Source: Globisporangium splendens
Taxonomy: Eukaryota; Oomycota; Peronosporomycetes; Pythiales; Pythiaceae
Length of the DNA: 64,000 bases
Assembly: GCA_006386115.1 (NCBI GenBank)
Contig: VFIW01000018.1
Span: forward strand, 62,001 to 126,000
Direction of reading: 5' to 3'
Below are positions 31,618 through 45,229 of the stretch, one piece after another. The position numbers and the translations under genes were made by a program. The notes beneath the pieces are model-generated. The model was not told where the DNA came from. It saw only the letters and a program-made list of their open reading frames with translations, and made no database searches. How positions within the stretch are numbered: the stretch's first letter is position 1; each line of letters opens with the position of its first letter.

Positions 31618-34600
31618 ATGGCGTCGTGGGCGGCGCTGAACGCGGACGAGCGCGACGCGCGCCGCGCGGGGGTCCTGGAGCGCGCCACGGAGGAGGCGCA
31701 GGACGCGCAGAACACCGCGCTGTACGAGCAGGCACTACGCTTCCAGCAGCAGAAGCAGGTGGGTGGGGGCGACAAAAACAAAGTCGAATAGCATTGAGTG
31801 GTGACTCGTGCAAGTTTCCCCTGTCTAATGCCTGCTTTCTTCTTTGTTTAGGTGGAGGATGCACGAGATATCTACCGTGCGCTCATTGAGGTATGCTGAA
31901 GCCCAACTTGACATCACTGTGATGCTTCCCCTGTGTGACTTGCTTGGGTTTGGTGTTCTTAATCGTGTCCATTGAGTTTGGTTTGCTGTCGATACCAGGG
32001 AGATGCAGTGTTGAGTCCACGTTTGCAGTATTTGTGCCATAAAAACTTGGCGGTGCTGGAATTTGAAGCGCGTGCATATGATGTGGCGCTGAAGTATTTT
32101 GCTACTGTGAGTGCCGTGAAGACGATAGCAACCTGCTGTATGCGTTATGCCTGGTGTATTTACGTATGTGTGGGTACTGGTTTACAGGCTCTCGAGCTCG
32201 ATGGAACGGATGTGATTGTATGGTACCAAATGGGAAAGACAGCGATGGAGACCGGAAAGTAAGAGGACTCAAGTTTGGCGAGACTTGAACTAATATCGGG
32301 CCGCTATGTCTATGATCGAAGCGCTCACTCACGGAATGTATGGCTTACTGCATAGGTTATGGCTCGCTCGTCGATTGATGGAAGAAGGGTTTCAAGTGGA
32401 TGGGTCGTACTGGCCGTTGGTGCAGACTCTTTGCGAAGTCCTGTTTGAGATCGGAGATTACGACGAGTACAAACGAATCGCCAGACATCTTCGAGACCAC
32501 GATCCGCAATGCCCTTCCATTAAGCTGCTCGATCAAAAGCTTTCGGTATCTCCATGTGGGATCGAGAACAATAACGTCAAGGAAACACGTCCGAGAAGCA
32601 CACATTTGACATATACTACATTGAGTGTTCAAGAAAGGAAGTTGCTGAAGCGGGCTCGAGGTCGGTTGAATCATCTGCAGGAAGTCACCGTCGAGGCGCT
32701 GAAGAAGAGGAAGGTGCTGCATGGTGATTTGCAAAACGACTTGAATCAACGCTCATCTCCGATGGAGTACGTCTTGGAGAAAAGTTCATGGCCAAATTTG
32801 GGGAAACTTTTGCTTCAGGTGTACGAAGATGTGAACTCTGAACGGAAAAATGCTGCCGCGTATGCCAAGATTCGGATTACTGTCACAGATCAAGGTGAAA
32901 GTAGCGAGCCCGATGTTGTTGATCCTGCAACGAGACCAACAACAAGCGAGGACCAAGTTGAGGTCATGGAGATTGACGACGACGATGGCACGACCGCAAG
33001 TCTGGGAAAGGAGGACGTGTCCGCGAACGATTCGGTTGACCTCGCGAAAACAAGCGCAGCAAGCGGAGGGAGGAAGAAGAAAAATCTGAAGCAAAAGGCT
33101 TCATCCATGGATGCGTCAACAGTTGCTCTGAGCGACAATGATACCCAAGATAGCGGAGTAGCTACAAGCGAGCTGGATGAACCTCAGCCAATCAGACGGA
33201 AATCGCGACGTCATGAAGAACGTCTACGTGAAGAGCACGCGGCCGCTGCGAAGCTTGCTCTTGAAAAGAATCTAGCGTATCGCCTTGAAGCGTTCTTGCC
33301 TGGAAATGAGAATCGCGAACAGACGAGGTCAATCAAAAAGTCTTCAGAAAGAGACACACACTGGCCGCAAGGATTTCATCTCAAGCTGGCTGGATCAGTA
33401 TTCCAGATTACCGACGATGCAGGCTCTTCTCGGCAAGAAATCAGTTCGTTCACACTTATGGGGAGTTACGCTGTCGCCAACGGAACCAGCACGAGTGGCA
33501 TTGCACAATCTGGTACTTCTGCCAAAAGTAATATTGAGGTCAGTGCGAGACCGGATATCAAAGCTTCGGCCATTACAAAGGATCATGTGTCAACGTTTGT
33601 CACTGAACTGCTCTCAAGCTCCCAAGGTACTTCGGTAGTTTCGAATCTGTTGCGCCATTACCTGGACCAGTGTGGCAAGTGGGCTCAGCGCAAACTTGTG
33701 GATGGCGAAGAAGAGATACATACTGTCTGCTTTTGGGCTGAGAAATTGATTAGTGGCACTCTTGAGAGATCTTTCAAGCCCCCACAAGGCAGTATTGAGT
33801 TGGCAATGATATCAGGACACAGTCATTCTGCAACTGGAAGCCATGGACTTCAGCCTCGCACCAAGTTGTTCTTGTTGGAGCTAAAATTCGACATGCTGAT
33901 CCGAAATGCTCCACACGGAAGGCAGCGCAAGAAACAACTGAAACAACTGAGCTCACTCATCGCTGGTGCTGAGAGCCTCCTGCTGGAGTTTTGCTTGATG
34001 GAAGGAACCGAAGAGATGCATGAAGAAGACGTGGAGCCAAATTCTGACATGGTGCGTCTGTTTTGGGTTCTTGCTCGTTTGCATGAACGGAGTGGACGAG
34101 CCAGTATTGCAAAGGAGTATTACCTGAAATGCCAAGAACATTTGCTGATGAACCTTCCACAAGAAAAGTCAGCAACGTCAACAATACTTCTTCCGAATCA
34201 AAAGCTGGATTCTGAAATCTCTCTCGAGATTCTTGAAGAGCGAATCTCTGGACTCCAGTATTCCAATGTGTGCTCAGAAGCACGCATCTTTGTTGCTGGT
34301 GGAAATTACGACCAAGCGGTTTCTCTTCTCTTGGGTCATTTTTTTCCTGCCAAGCAAGCACCTCGAATCGCTGATCTCCTCCATGAATTTGAGTCGATGG
34401 AATCAGAAGACGCAAGTAACGAGCGCGGATTGATCGAGGTAATGATGGAGTCCTTCACCAAGAGCTCAACATATACGGCCGACGATGCACTTTTGTTCCT
34501 GGTGACTCTTCTTTACCATGTGATGACTTTCATTGACGAAGTGGAAAAGAACGAAGAAAATGGTGGAGTTCTTTACCCGGAACAAATTGTTGAAAGCGGC

Positions 34601-37600
34601 TTAAATGGCATCGAGTTTATCCTGGGTGAGCTGAAATCAAATGTGACCGGCCGCGTCGTGGATGAAAACTGCCAATTGCTGCTACAAGTCTGCTGTTTGG
34701 GTTGCATCAAGCCTTCAATCTTGCTACTCTTCGATTCCCCGAAGGATGTTTTTCAGTCCATTTGCTCGATATTGAAATCGACTGAAACGAATGAACCGGA
34801 TCAGAAAGAGTCGACGCATATTTCGAAACAGTTGAGAACAATTGATGCTGTGGCGCAGACGTTCCACATGATTCGTTCGTTTGACGAGACAAGTTTTCGT
34901 GACTTGTTCGCGAAATTGCCTTTACCTGCCAGCAAGAAGAAACAATCCAGAAGGGATAGAGTCCGCGCGCTTCAAGTAGAGCTGCTTCGCTATATGAACT
35001 GGTGTTTGAGCAACAGCGAGTCATGGAGTGCGATGGACTTTCCTAGTCACAAGAAGAGCACATTGATGAGCCATTGTCGTGCATTAATGAAGGAAGAAGA
35101 AGATATTATCTCTCGGCGTGAAGACAAGACGTCCCGACAGCTTTTCGGAAACGCGGCCATGTTATTTTTGCTGCTTTGTGCGTCGTCGCTGGGCGAGAAT
35201 GTTGAGAAAGATCGCAAGACTTTGTCCGAGTTGGTATCACTACTGCACAGTCGAATGGGTCAGTACGGAATTTGTGGTCTGAATTACTGCGATCAAGTCG
35301 GTGCTGCAAGTGGAGGAAATGGCGATCGATGCTGCTTTTTGGAGACTTGCATCTGGGTGCTGAGCAAGTACACCCATGCTAGCGACCGTATTGATGCAGC
35401 TAATGGGAAATCCAATGAGGTTCAGACCGAGTCCGAAGGTGAAAATGGTGACGAAGACGAAGACAGTAGTTTCGATACGGAAATGGCGCAATGTTATCTC
35501 TGTTTGTACGATGTTCACATCCTGCCTGGTGGAGAGGATCACAAAACGGGCAATTCGTTTGCACTGCTTCAACGAGACACATCGACCAAACGGCCAAATG
35601 CACTGCGCCTCGCTCAGTTTGCATTCCCGATTCTCTTATCGAGACCACCGAAGAACAATAGCCAAAAGAAAGAAAACCTGAAGTTGCTCAACGCAATTCG
35701 TGAATCCTTGAAGGATACCCATTCGTTGGAGCAAGTGCAGACTCGTTATCGTCCAAACGAGCTGCAGCAGTTTCTCGCGCCTTCCAATCTGTTGGAGTGG
35801 GACGATGGACCATTTCCAGGAGTTGACGACGAGAGAGAACAATCAAATGGGCTGGATAAATCGAGTTTCCAAGCACCGCTCGACCACTTGTGGTATCTAC
35901 TAGGTGAAAATTACATCCTTTCACGGGTGCGTCGACGTGGAAATGTGAGCGAACTGGCAGAGATGGAGCTGCGAGTGAAAGAGCGAATTTCATTTTTGAT
36001 GACGGATGTGTTGTATTACCACCCTCAACGAGTCAAGTCGTGGATTCGCCTAGGAAAGACGATGAAGGAGCTTTACCACGCCACGTCCGACGCATGTGCC
36101 GTTATTTTGGGCAGAAAGCGGAAAATTGCAGCGCTTCTCGAGTATACGTCGAAATTGCAATCAGGAAGCAACATCGTCAAGGGGGACGGCAGCGCGAAGA
36201 AGTTTACTTTCAAGGAGATTGTGCTCGGAATGAGTTTGTTTGACAAAATGAAGCAGTGGACCGACAAAGAGCAAGCTGAAAAGGATGCGTACCGTATTCC
36301 TGTCGCAGACGATCAGATCGAGTTGATAAATGAGAATGCTGAAGAAACTTCGAACTCGTTCTCAATGGAGGCGTTTGCAATTTATTACATCGTCCAGGTG
36401 ATTGAGTTTGCGCGACGATGCTTTGCGATGGCTGCGCACTTGGCAAACCAGTCTTTAAAGAAAGCTGTTGAAGGAAGAAATGAAGAAGACAAGTCGGGCT
36501 TGAATAGACCACCGGAAGACGATGAAGAAGATGACGAGGATCACGAAGAGATTGATGAGCTGCGAAATACTATCGTCGAGTGCAACGAAGAGTGCGGACT
36601 GTTGCTTTACAATGTTTTGCAAGAGTTTTCGGTGGTGAAATATGCAAGCATTCAGCTCTTTCCAAGTAGAATCTATACTCGCGTTGCACAAGCAGCGTTC
36701 ACTTACTTTCAAAAAGGTCTGAAGATCTGCGAGGGCGTCGAAGATGCTGAAGAAGTTCGTTTTCGACTCAATTTCATGTCAGGAAAGACGCTAAAGAAGA
36801 TGCGACGCTGCGAAGAGATGAAGGCAGCAGTGAATGCTGCAGAATCGATTCCGACACCGGAAGAGATCATAGATTGCTTTGCGAAGGCAGAAAAGGCGCA
36901 TGAAGACGGAGAGATGGAGCATGCACTCGTCCATGCCTTCTATGCTTTGCAGGCCATGCGAATGGAATTGGTGCTCACTCACCCTGTTAATGTTCCTGAT
37001 TTGCGCTTAGTGTGCACACATTATTTTGAGGAAGAAGAGGGGGAAGACGAAGACTATAGCGAAGCTGAAGACACTGCAGAAGATAAAGATACTGGAAGCC
37101 ACTCAAGCGACGATGAGAAGAAGAAAAAGAAGACAAAGGGGAAAAATGAAGGAGCAGAAGGTGAAGAGGGTGCGCGCTTTAAGATGACGAAAGAGTTCGT
37201 ATTTAGCCTCCTTGACAGGGCAGATAGAGGCGATGACACTGCCCTTCACTCTGCACGTGGATGGTTGTATCTAAACGTGATTGACGCTTTGGAATCGATT
37301 CCAGATGAAGATCGCTACTTCCATCCATCGAGGTATGTGCTTTCTCAAGGAGTCTACCGTATGGATGACATCTTTCACTCTGCTTTCGAGTCGAGCCAAG
37401 AGGAACAAGCACAAGCGCTTACAGCAGCACTAAGTGAGCGAAGAAACCCGTCTGGACTTACTACTGGAGATGCTCTAGCAGCTGAGCGTGCGGTGAAGGA
37501 ACTCACTCCTCTTTTCGATAAGAAACGACCGCAGATTGTGGCGATTTGGCTGTCCGAATATGTGCCAGCGTCGAAGAAATTTGAAGAATTGAACCAGCGG

Positions 37601-38497
37601 CAGATGAAGTACGATCGATACCGTCTTAAGTACTGGCAGTTTTACATGCAGTTGCTCGAAGAAAGCGGTGCATATGGAAAGCTGAAGGAGGTCGGGACGT
37701 GGGTACTTGCTTGCAAAGAGGAGCATGACGTGATTGATGAGATGCTTGGCATTGTGTTGCAAGCAAGAGGAAATGTGCTGCGTGCAAGAATTCAACGCTT
37801 GGCGACGACTGACAACGTTCCTCATGGGGCGATGGCGGCAGACAGCGAAAGTGTAGACAACATCATCGCTGATGACAAGAAGCAGAAGCACGTACCAGCG
37901 CTGCTAAAGTTGCTCGCGAAAACGTACACGTACTATTTGGATATTGTCGAATCACAGCATCGCCTCGTGTGCGTCCTCGACAACAGCCAAGAGCTTCTTC
38001 TCCACGGGGAGCTACTACTTGTACTTCTGTTCACCCTGGGTGCAACGGAGTATCCAAGCGAGTTCCCATTTCCAGACAAAGCAGAGCAAAGCGAGGAGAA
38101 CATGGCGAATCCCACTACCGAAGGCTTGAAGGCTGCGTCAGAAAGGATCAAGGCAGCGTTGCTTCAACAACGAAGTATAGCCGCTTCCAGCACCCTCGAA
38201 ATGAACAGTGCGGTATGGAAAGCGTTGCTGGATGCTACACGCTCTTTTTGCGAAGAGAAGTGGCCGGAGCGAATGGGCAAAGGCAAAATAGCGAAAAGCC
38301 GATTGCGTCTCAAGCAACCAGCAGCAGTGGCACCACCGATCGTGGCGTCTACTCACATCGTTACTACCACCATCGTCTCCTCCACTACGTCGACGTCGAG
38401 CGCTGCAGTCACGGCAGGTGAGGCTCTTCCCGTTACCACAACGACAGCTGCGAACCCCATCGAGATCGGTTCGGACCATGAAGAAAGCGCAATGTAA
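31618..38497 (+). CDS. CABIN1/HIR3-like histone-chaperone (HIR complex) subunit
   Basis: Five exons (31618-31758, 31852-31890, 31999-32106, 32188-32258, 32356-38497) give 2,166 residues, close to animal CABIN1 (about 2,200). The N-terminal TPR region matches in order: EEAQDAQNTALYEQALR, LQYLCHKNLAVLEFEA, ALELDGTDVIVWYQMGKTA and YWPLVQTLCEVLFEIGDY correspond to the opening helices of CABIN1/Hir3. After a low-complexity acidic/Ser segment, helical TPR-like repeats continue. Acidic clusters occur near nt 36510-36560 and 37025-37100. The C-terminus is Thr/Ser/Val-rich. HIR3/CABIN1 is the scaffold of the H3-H4 deposition complex with HIRA and UBN1. Four introns crowd the first 740 bp and the rest is one exon. 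Confidence 0.85.
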
Positions 38498-39112
38498 TCA
38501 TGAAAGACACGAGCTTTGTGTTCCTGAAACCAAAACCTCTGAGTTACTTGTTAGATATGATGAAGCCTCGCTATCTAGTTTGGCCAATCAAGCGTGCTGA
38601 CACTTTCATTGTTGTGTAGATTGCGCGCAGGATTTCAAGTACTGGTGAGCTATATCCTCAATGACATGAACTCGAGTCTCTGAAGAAGCGTCTGAAGCTA
38701 AAAATGAGGAGAAGCAAGATCAGCCCACCCAGAGGACCATGTGGACGCTCGCCTACAGAGAAAGGGCAATTGCGAGGTCTGATTGATTAGTCTGCGTTTG
38801 ATGTATGGCCACTGTCTATTTCCGGCAGACTAATCACGCTGAAGGGGTACTGTGACCACGAGAGTGCTGATCCCACTGCTTGCCTCGATGCAACGGGACC
38901 CGTAGTACTCGCGTTCATCCCATTGGCGAAGAATCACAACCACGAAGAGCAGGACCGTGGAGCATTTGTGCTTCGCAGCAGCAGCAGCAGAAGGCGGTAC
39001 AATGCTGCACCATGTGCCACGGTATGTGCCTTGCATCACTGATGCTGTGGCATGGCTCTGCTCCGACTGTGAAGCGTTGAATGCTTGCATTCACTGACGT
39101 GTATTTGTGCCA
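38498..39112. other. Gene-free stretch before ABCB gene A
   Basis: Contains the 3' flank of the CABIN1-like gene and the promoter of ABCB gene A. No coding or RNA feature was recognised. Confidence 0.5.
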
Positions 39113-41265
39113 ATGCTGTTCAGCTTGCGAATCGCGTCTCTCGCGATGACAAGAAGCCGACGTTCGATAAGAGCGCTGTATGCGAGACCTACGCTTGCCC
39201 GATATGCGCCATTCACTCGCGCGACGAAGGCTCCAGCTGCTCCAGCGTCCTCCACGTTTGCAGCAGACGACGAGAGCGGCACCAGCGTGGCTGATAACAG
39301 CAAGAAGACTCCTCCTCTCAGTGACATCAGCAAACTGCGTCGAATGGGACGACTATTGGATCTGTATCGACCCGAGAAAAAGCAGGCACTCCTCGCCACG
39401 TCGACGCTCTCAGTCTCCACAGCGATCACAATGGTTATGCCTTTCGGCATGGGCAAAGTGATCGACACTGTCTTTGCCATGGACGGAGCATTGCATTTAC
39501 CCCACGCGATCGGTGGATTGAGCGGGCTATTTGTGGTCGGCTTTCTTGCTAGCGTTCATTGCGATAACGCTTTCAGTGTGATTGGCGAGCGCATCACGAA
39601 CCGTTTGCGCCAGGGTACATACGAGTCCATCGTGAAGCAGGACTTGGGATTCTTTGATGAATCGCGCATGGGAGAGCTCGTCAATCGCTTGAGCGCAGAC
39701 ACGACTGTGGTCGGCAAAGTGCTGAGTGACAACGTCGCCGATGGGCTATTCAGCGTGGCTCAAGCGGTTGGAAGCGTCACAATGTTGCTCGTCGTAAGTC
39801 CCAAACTTGCAATCGTGATGCTCGCGATCGTGCCTCCGATCGCGATTGGCGGCGTCTCGTACGGACGCTTCGTGAAGAAGCTGACGACTGAGGTGCAAAA
39901 GCAACTGAGTGAAGCCACGGAGATCGCCGAAGAGAAGCTGAGCAACATCCGCGTCGTGCGCTGGTTTGCGAAGGAGAGCCACGAAATCGAAGTCCACAAG
40001 AAGAAAGTCGACGAAGTACTGGCGCTGGCGCGGAAGCGATCCCTGGCGAGTGCATCGTTCTTTGGTGGCGTGGACTTTGCCGTCAAGATGAGTATGCTTG
40101 GCGTGCTAGGTTACGGCGGTCAGATGGTCGCGGACGGCTTGATCACGAGTGGTGAGCTCACGTCGTTCTTGCTGTACACTCTGTACGTGGGGTTCTCGTT
40201 CGCTGGCATGTCGTCGTTCTACTCGGATTTGATGAAGGGAATCGGCGCATCGACGCGCGTGTTCGAGTTGCTGGAGCGTCAGCCACGAGTTCGGTCGCTG
40301 GATTCCTGGAACAGCTTGCCAGAGTCATTTACGGGCCACATTCAGTTTGAGGATGTGCATTTCCGATACCCGACTCGTCCAGATTCGGAGATTTTCCACG
40401 GCTTGAACTTGGAGGTGAAGCCAAATGAGACGATCGCATTGGTGGGACCAAGTGGCTGCGGCAAGAGCTCGGTGACGGCGTTGCTGGCTCGCTTCTATGA
40501 GTTGGACGGAGGTAAGATACATTTGTATGCTGTTGAGCATCCTGGCTGGAACGTCATTGGCATTTGGCATGCTGTCATGATTCCTTAATTGTAAACCTGC
40601 TGTGCATCACAGAAGGATCGAGCGGCAAGATTTTGTTAGATGGTGTTGACATCGCCACGCTGAACCCAACCGAGTTGCGTGGCATCATTGGAGCGGTGCG
40701 TCTTCGTTGCTTGTCGTGATGAGATGACTGTAGCTTCTCAAATCGCTTTGCTTTTGCTTTTGCTTGGTAGGTTCCACAAGAGCCACCTCTCTTTGCGTGC
40801 TCCATTCGCGACAATATCGCGTACGGTTGCCAGGGTGACGCGACGGAAGAGGATGTGATCCGTGCCGCCAAGACTGCGAATGCGCACGACTTCATCATGT
40901 CGTTCCCAGATGGTTACAACACGATTGTCGGTGAGCGTGGCCAAGCGCTGTCTGGTGGCCAGAAGCAGCGTGTGGCCATCGCGCGCGCGCTGATCAAGGA
41001 GCCAAAGATTTTGATTTTAGACGAAGCCACGAGCGCGTTGGACCCTGAAAGCGAGAAGCTGGTGCAGGACGCGGTGGATCGTGCGAAGGCGGGGCGAACG
41101 GTGATCTTGGTGGCGCATCGTCTGTCGACGATTCGAAGTGCGGACCGTATCGCTGTGATCCTTGACGGTCGGGTCGCGGAGCAGGGCACTTTCGACGAGC
41201 TCGCGTCGAAGGAGGACAGTGTCTTTTCGCAGGTTATTCTCTATGGGAAAGACACATCGTGTTGA
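39113..41265 (+). CDS. ABCB-type half-transporter A (ABCB10-like, mitochondrial leader)
   Basis: Three exons (39113-40511, 40613-40695, 40771-41265) give 658 residues; an acceptor 3 bp later at exon 2 is possible. The N-terminus ([20 protein letters not shown]) is basic and acid-free, typical of a mitochondrial presequence. One six-helix ABC membrane domain is followed by one NBD: Walker A GPSGCGKS (about 445), Q-loop VPQEPPLF, signature LSGGQKQR (about 554), Walker [14 protein letters not shown]-loop VAHRLST. The layout resembles ABCB10 or ABCB8 half-transporters, which act as dimers in the inner mitochondrial membrane. It is paired with half-transporter B 2.3 kb downstream, and its 3' part is almost identical to that gene. 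Confidence 0.9.
39815..41234 (+). repeat. Homogenised segment, copy A (1,420 bp direct duplicate)
   Basis: Matches 43530-44949 at a constant offset of 3715 bp with about ten substitutions and no indel, including both introns. Upstream of 39815 the two genes are far less similar. Confidence 0.95.
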
Positions 41266-41890
41266 CGTCACGTGCGATGGGGAAACAGAAATGTGACAGC
41301 ACTGGTCCTTGTCAGAGGCTGTGCTGCTTCGTTCTTCTCGGTGTGTGCCAAGGAAAGAACTGTTGCCCTTCTGACTTGATGGGCTCCTCCTCGACTCGAA
41401 ACCACACGCTCACGTCTCAGGCGACACTCGTCGAAGCCTCCGTCGAGGAGTTTTGGATGCTTGATGACGATTTTTGTTTTTGATGTGGATGGTACCTGAG
41501 GACTTCCTGATTTGCTTGGAGCAGGTCCGGACAAAGTTCCACGCGGACTTAAAAACGCTCACTTTCTCCGAACTTGTGTAAACCGTCGTGAAGCCACTGC
41601 GTCTCCAGCAACTAACTTATCGAGCACAACGACTTTGGCAGCCCCAATTGAGTTCAGCATCAGTGACAATGTAATTAAAAGAAAAGCAAGCATGCTGTCT
41701 GATGAAAATGCAGCCTCAACGTGGGTACAGGTAGCACCACGACAGCGTGTTGGCTCTTGTTTCTGCACACTTGCACTTGTGTATGAGGGCCACCTCGTCG
41801 CATGGTTTAACAGCGCATACTTGAGTATTACAATTTGCTTGCGGTTGGAACCAGCTATCTCCATGGCGTCATTTCCTCCTGATTATCTGC
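41266..41890. other. Gene-free stretch
   Basis: 3' flanks of ABCB gene A and the LYRM9-like gene, which converge here. No supported coding or RNA feature. Confidence 0.5.
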
Positions 41891-42244
<354 letters not shown>

Positions 42245-42660
42245 CACTGTTGGTGCTCTTGGATGCGTGCGTCTCTCTGTCTGCGTCAGTTTTTGATGCA
42301 CACAAGTCCAATGCAATGTCAAAAGCAATGTCCAATGCAATGTCAATGTGTATTGTAATCACAATGCGAACTTCGACTTGGACAACAAAGCCTCAAGCAA
42401 TGCACAATGCAATTCATTGCATCAACACCAAGACGCAATGCGTATTGTTGATTGTCTGAGTCACAAACACAATAACCCTTTTTCATCCAATCACATCGCG
42501 CGTTTGCCAGTCTGGCAAAGCATGGAGGTTGCTCAGGGTTGTTTGGAGCTGGCCGCAAAGACAGGAAACAGCTCGAGCTTCAGTCGAATAATCCCCGCCC
42601 GTCAAGCCTCGGTGACTGACGTGGTGCCAGATCCGTTCAGGAACTTCACACGCGTCCAGC
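42245..42660. promoter_or_regulatory. Divergent promoter region with CAATG-rich repeat
   Basis: The 416 bp between the LYRM9-like gene (-) and half-transporter B (+). At 42306-42350 the string TCCAATGCAATGTC occurs twice with related CAATG units between and around, and further CAATGC copies follow to about 42440. No coding feature was recognised. It presumably serves both genes. Confidence 0.4.
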
Positions 42661-44971
42661 ATGCTGCAGCGCGTGCCTCGGTAAGCGCTTCTGCCACTCT
42701 TCCTTTTCTCTATCTCTCTCCTTTACGTGTGCTTTGGTGTCGTCAGTGCCTCAGTGTTGCAGCAATTGATCGCTGTTTTTGCGGTGTGTTGACCATGTGT
42801 TGCGTTGCATTGGGTAGGCTGCGTGTGGGCGCGATCGCGCTCGCCCAAGCGAATGCGCGCCGGTCTGCGGCAGCGCAGTATGGGGTCTACATGTCGGGCT
42901 CAGCGCTGCGCCGCGGGGGCTACATCGGCGGCGGCCACCAGCATCAGCGCCTTCCTGTGGCGCAGACGCAGTCGCTCTTCTTCTCGACGGCGCCTGCGAC
43001 GACCAATCGCGACGACGACAAGCAAGTCGAGTCCAAGAAGCTGTCGAAAGTGGGCGAAGTGCGGCGGCTGCTGAATCTGTACATCCCCGAGAAGAAGCAG
43101 GCGCTGATCTCTCTCGGCGCGCTCTCAGTGTCCACGGTGATCACCATGGCCGTGCCCTTCGGCATGGGCAAAGTGATCGACGCCGTCACAGCCGCGGACG
43201 CAGCGCTGAACCTGCCGTACGTGATCGGCGGTCTCGGCGGCCTCTTCTTCGTGGGTTCGATCGCGAATGTCGTGCGCGTCGATGTCACCAACATGATTGG
43301 CGAGCGGATCACTAACCGACTGCGCCAGGACACGTACGAGTCGATCATGAAGCAAGACTTGGGCTTCTTCGACTCGTCGAGAACGGGCGAACTCATTAAT
43401 CGCTTGAGTGCCGATACGACGCTGATCGGCAAAGTGCTGAGTGACAACGTCGCCAATGGCTTGCGCAGCGGCGGCCAAGCGATTGGGAGTGTCACGATGC
43501 TATTCGTGACGTGTCCGAAGCTCGCGATGGTGATGCTCGCGATCGTGCCTCCGATCGCGATTGGCGGCGTCTCGTACGGACGCTTCGTGAAGAAGCTGAC
43601 GACTGAGGTGCAAAAGCAACTGAGTGAAGCCACGGAGATCGCCGAAGAGAAGCTGAGCAACATCCGCGTCGTGCGCTGGTTTGCGAAGGAGAGCCACGAA
43701 ATCGAAGTCCACAAGAAGAAAGTCGACGAAGTACTGGCGCTGGCGCGGAAGCGATCCCTGGCGAGTGCATCGTTCTTTGGTGGCGTGGACTTTGCCGTCA
43801 AGATGAGTATGCTTGGCGTGCTAGGTTACGGCGGTCAGATGGTCGCGGACGGCTTGATCACGAGTGGTGAGCTCACGTCGTTCTTGCTGTACACTCTGTA
43901 CGTGGGGTTCTCGTTCGCTGGTATGTCGTCGTTCTACTCGGATTTGATGAAGGGAATCGGCGCATCGACGCGCGTGTTCGAGTTGCTGGAGCGTCAGCCA
44001 CGAATTCGGTCGCTGGATTCCTGGAACAGCTTGCCAGAGTCATTTACGGGCCACATTCAGTTTGAGGATGTGCATTTCCGATACCCGACTCGTCCAGATT
44101 CGGAGATTTTCCACGGCTTGAACTTGGAGGTGAAGCCAAATGAGACGATCGCATTGGTGGGACCAAGTGGCTGCGGCAAGAGCTCGGTGACGGCGTTGCT
44201 GGCTCGCTTCTATGAGTTGGACGGAGGTAAGATACATTTGTATGCTGTTGAGCATCCTGGCTGGAACGTCATTGGCATTTGGCATGCTGTCATGATTCCT
44301 TAATTGTAAACCTGCTGTGCATCACAGAAGGATCGAGCGGCAAGATTTTGTTAGATGGTGTTGACATCGCCACGCTGAACCCAACCGAGTTGCGTGGCAT
44401 CATTGGAGCGGTGCGTCTTCGTTGCTTGTCGTGATGAGATGACTATATCTTCTCAAATCGCTTTGTTTTTGCTTTTGCTTGGTAGGTTCCACAAGAGCCA
44501 CCTCTCTTTGCGTGCTCCATTCGCGACAATATCGCGTACGGTTGCCAGGATGACGCGACGGAAGAGGATGTGATCCGTGCCGCCAAGACTGCGAATGCGC
44601 ACGACTTCATCATGTCGTTCCCAGATGGTTACAACACGATTGTCGGTGAGCGTGGGCAAGCACTGTCTGGTGGCCAGAAGCAGCGTGTGGCCATCGCGCG
44701 CGCGCTGATCAAGGAGCCAAAGATTTTGATTTTAGACGAAGCCACGAGCGCGTTGGACCCTGAAAGCGAGAAGCTGGTGCAGGACGCGGTGGATCGTGCG
44801 AAGGCGGGGCGAACGGTGATCTTGGTGGCGCATCGTCTGTCGACGATTCGAAGTGCGGACCGTATCGCTGTGATCCTTGACGGTCGGGTCGCGGAGCAGG
44901 GCACTTTCGACGAGCTCGCGTCGAAGGAGGACAGTGTCTTCTCGCAGGTGGTTCTCCATGGACAAAACTAG
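42661..44971 (+). CDS. ABCB-type half-transporter B (ABCB10-like)
   Basis: Four exons (42661-42680, 42818-44226, 44328-44410, 44486-44971) give 665 residues. The first exon encodes only MLQRVP plus part of an Arg and is supported by a strong donor (GTAAGC) and a phase match. The leader continues [18 protein letters not shown], basic and mitochondrial in style. The membrane domain up to [11 protein letters not shown] shares roughly 70% residues with half-transporter A; from there on the proteins are almost identical. NBD motifs are complete ([25 protein letters not shown]). It differs from A by an extra 5' intron and a different C-terminal end (VVLHGQN). A and B could form homo- or heterodimers. 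Confidence 0.88.
43530..44949 (+). repeat. Homogenised segment, copy B (1,420 bp direct duplicate)
   Basis: Partner of 39815-41234. Differences seen include Val/Ile at the RQPRxRSLD site, Gly/Asp in CQxDATEED, and a few intron changes near 44446-44466. Confidence 0.95.
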
Positions 44972-45229
44972 GACACAGAGGAATGAAATAAAGTAGCCCT
45001 ATATAGATGAAAGAACTCAAACCTTGTTGGCGCGTTTTTGTTTCTGTATTGTGGCAAAAAGACACGGCTCGACCGAGTGACTGGGATATAGAGAACACCT
45101 TCACCATTCTATTCGTCTCGAATATCAGACATCCTTCACGATATAGAAGCATTCGCGCCGGCACGCCTGCAACCAAACCTATTCTGTTAGCTGGTTGACC
45201 CATCGATGCATGAAATGGCACCGAAGCAC

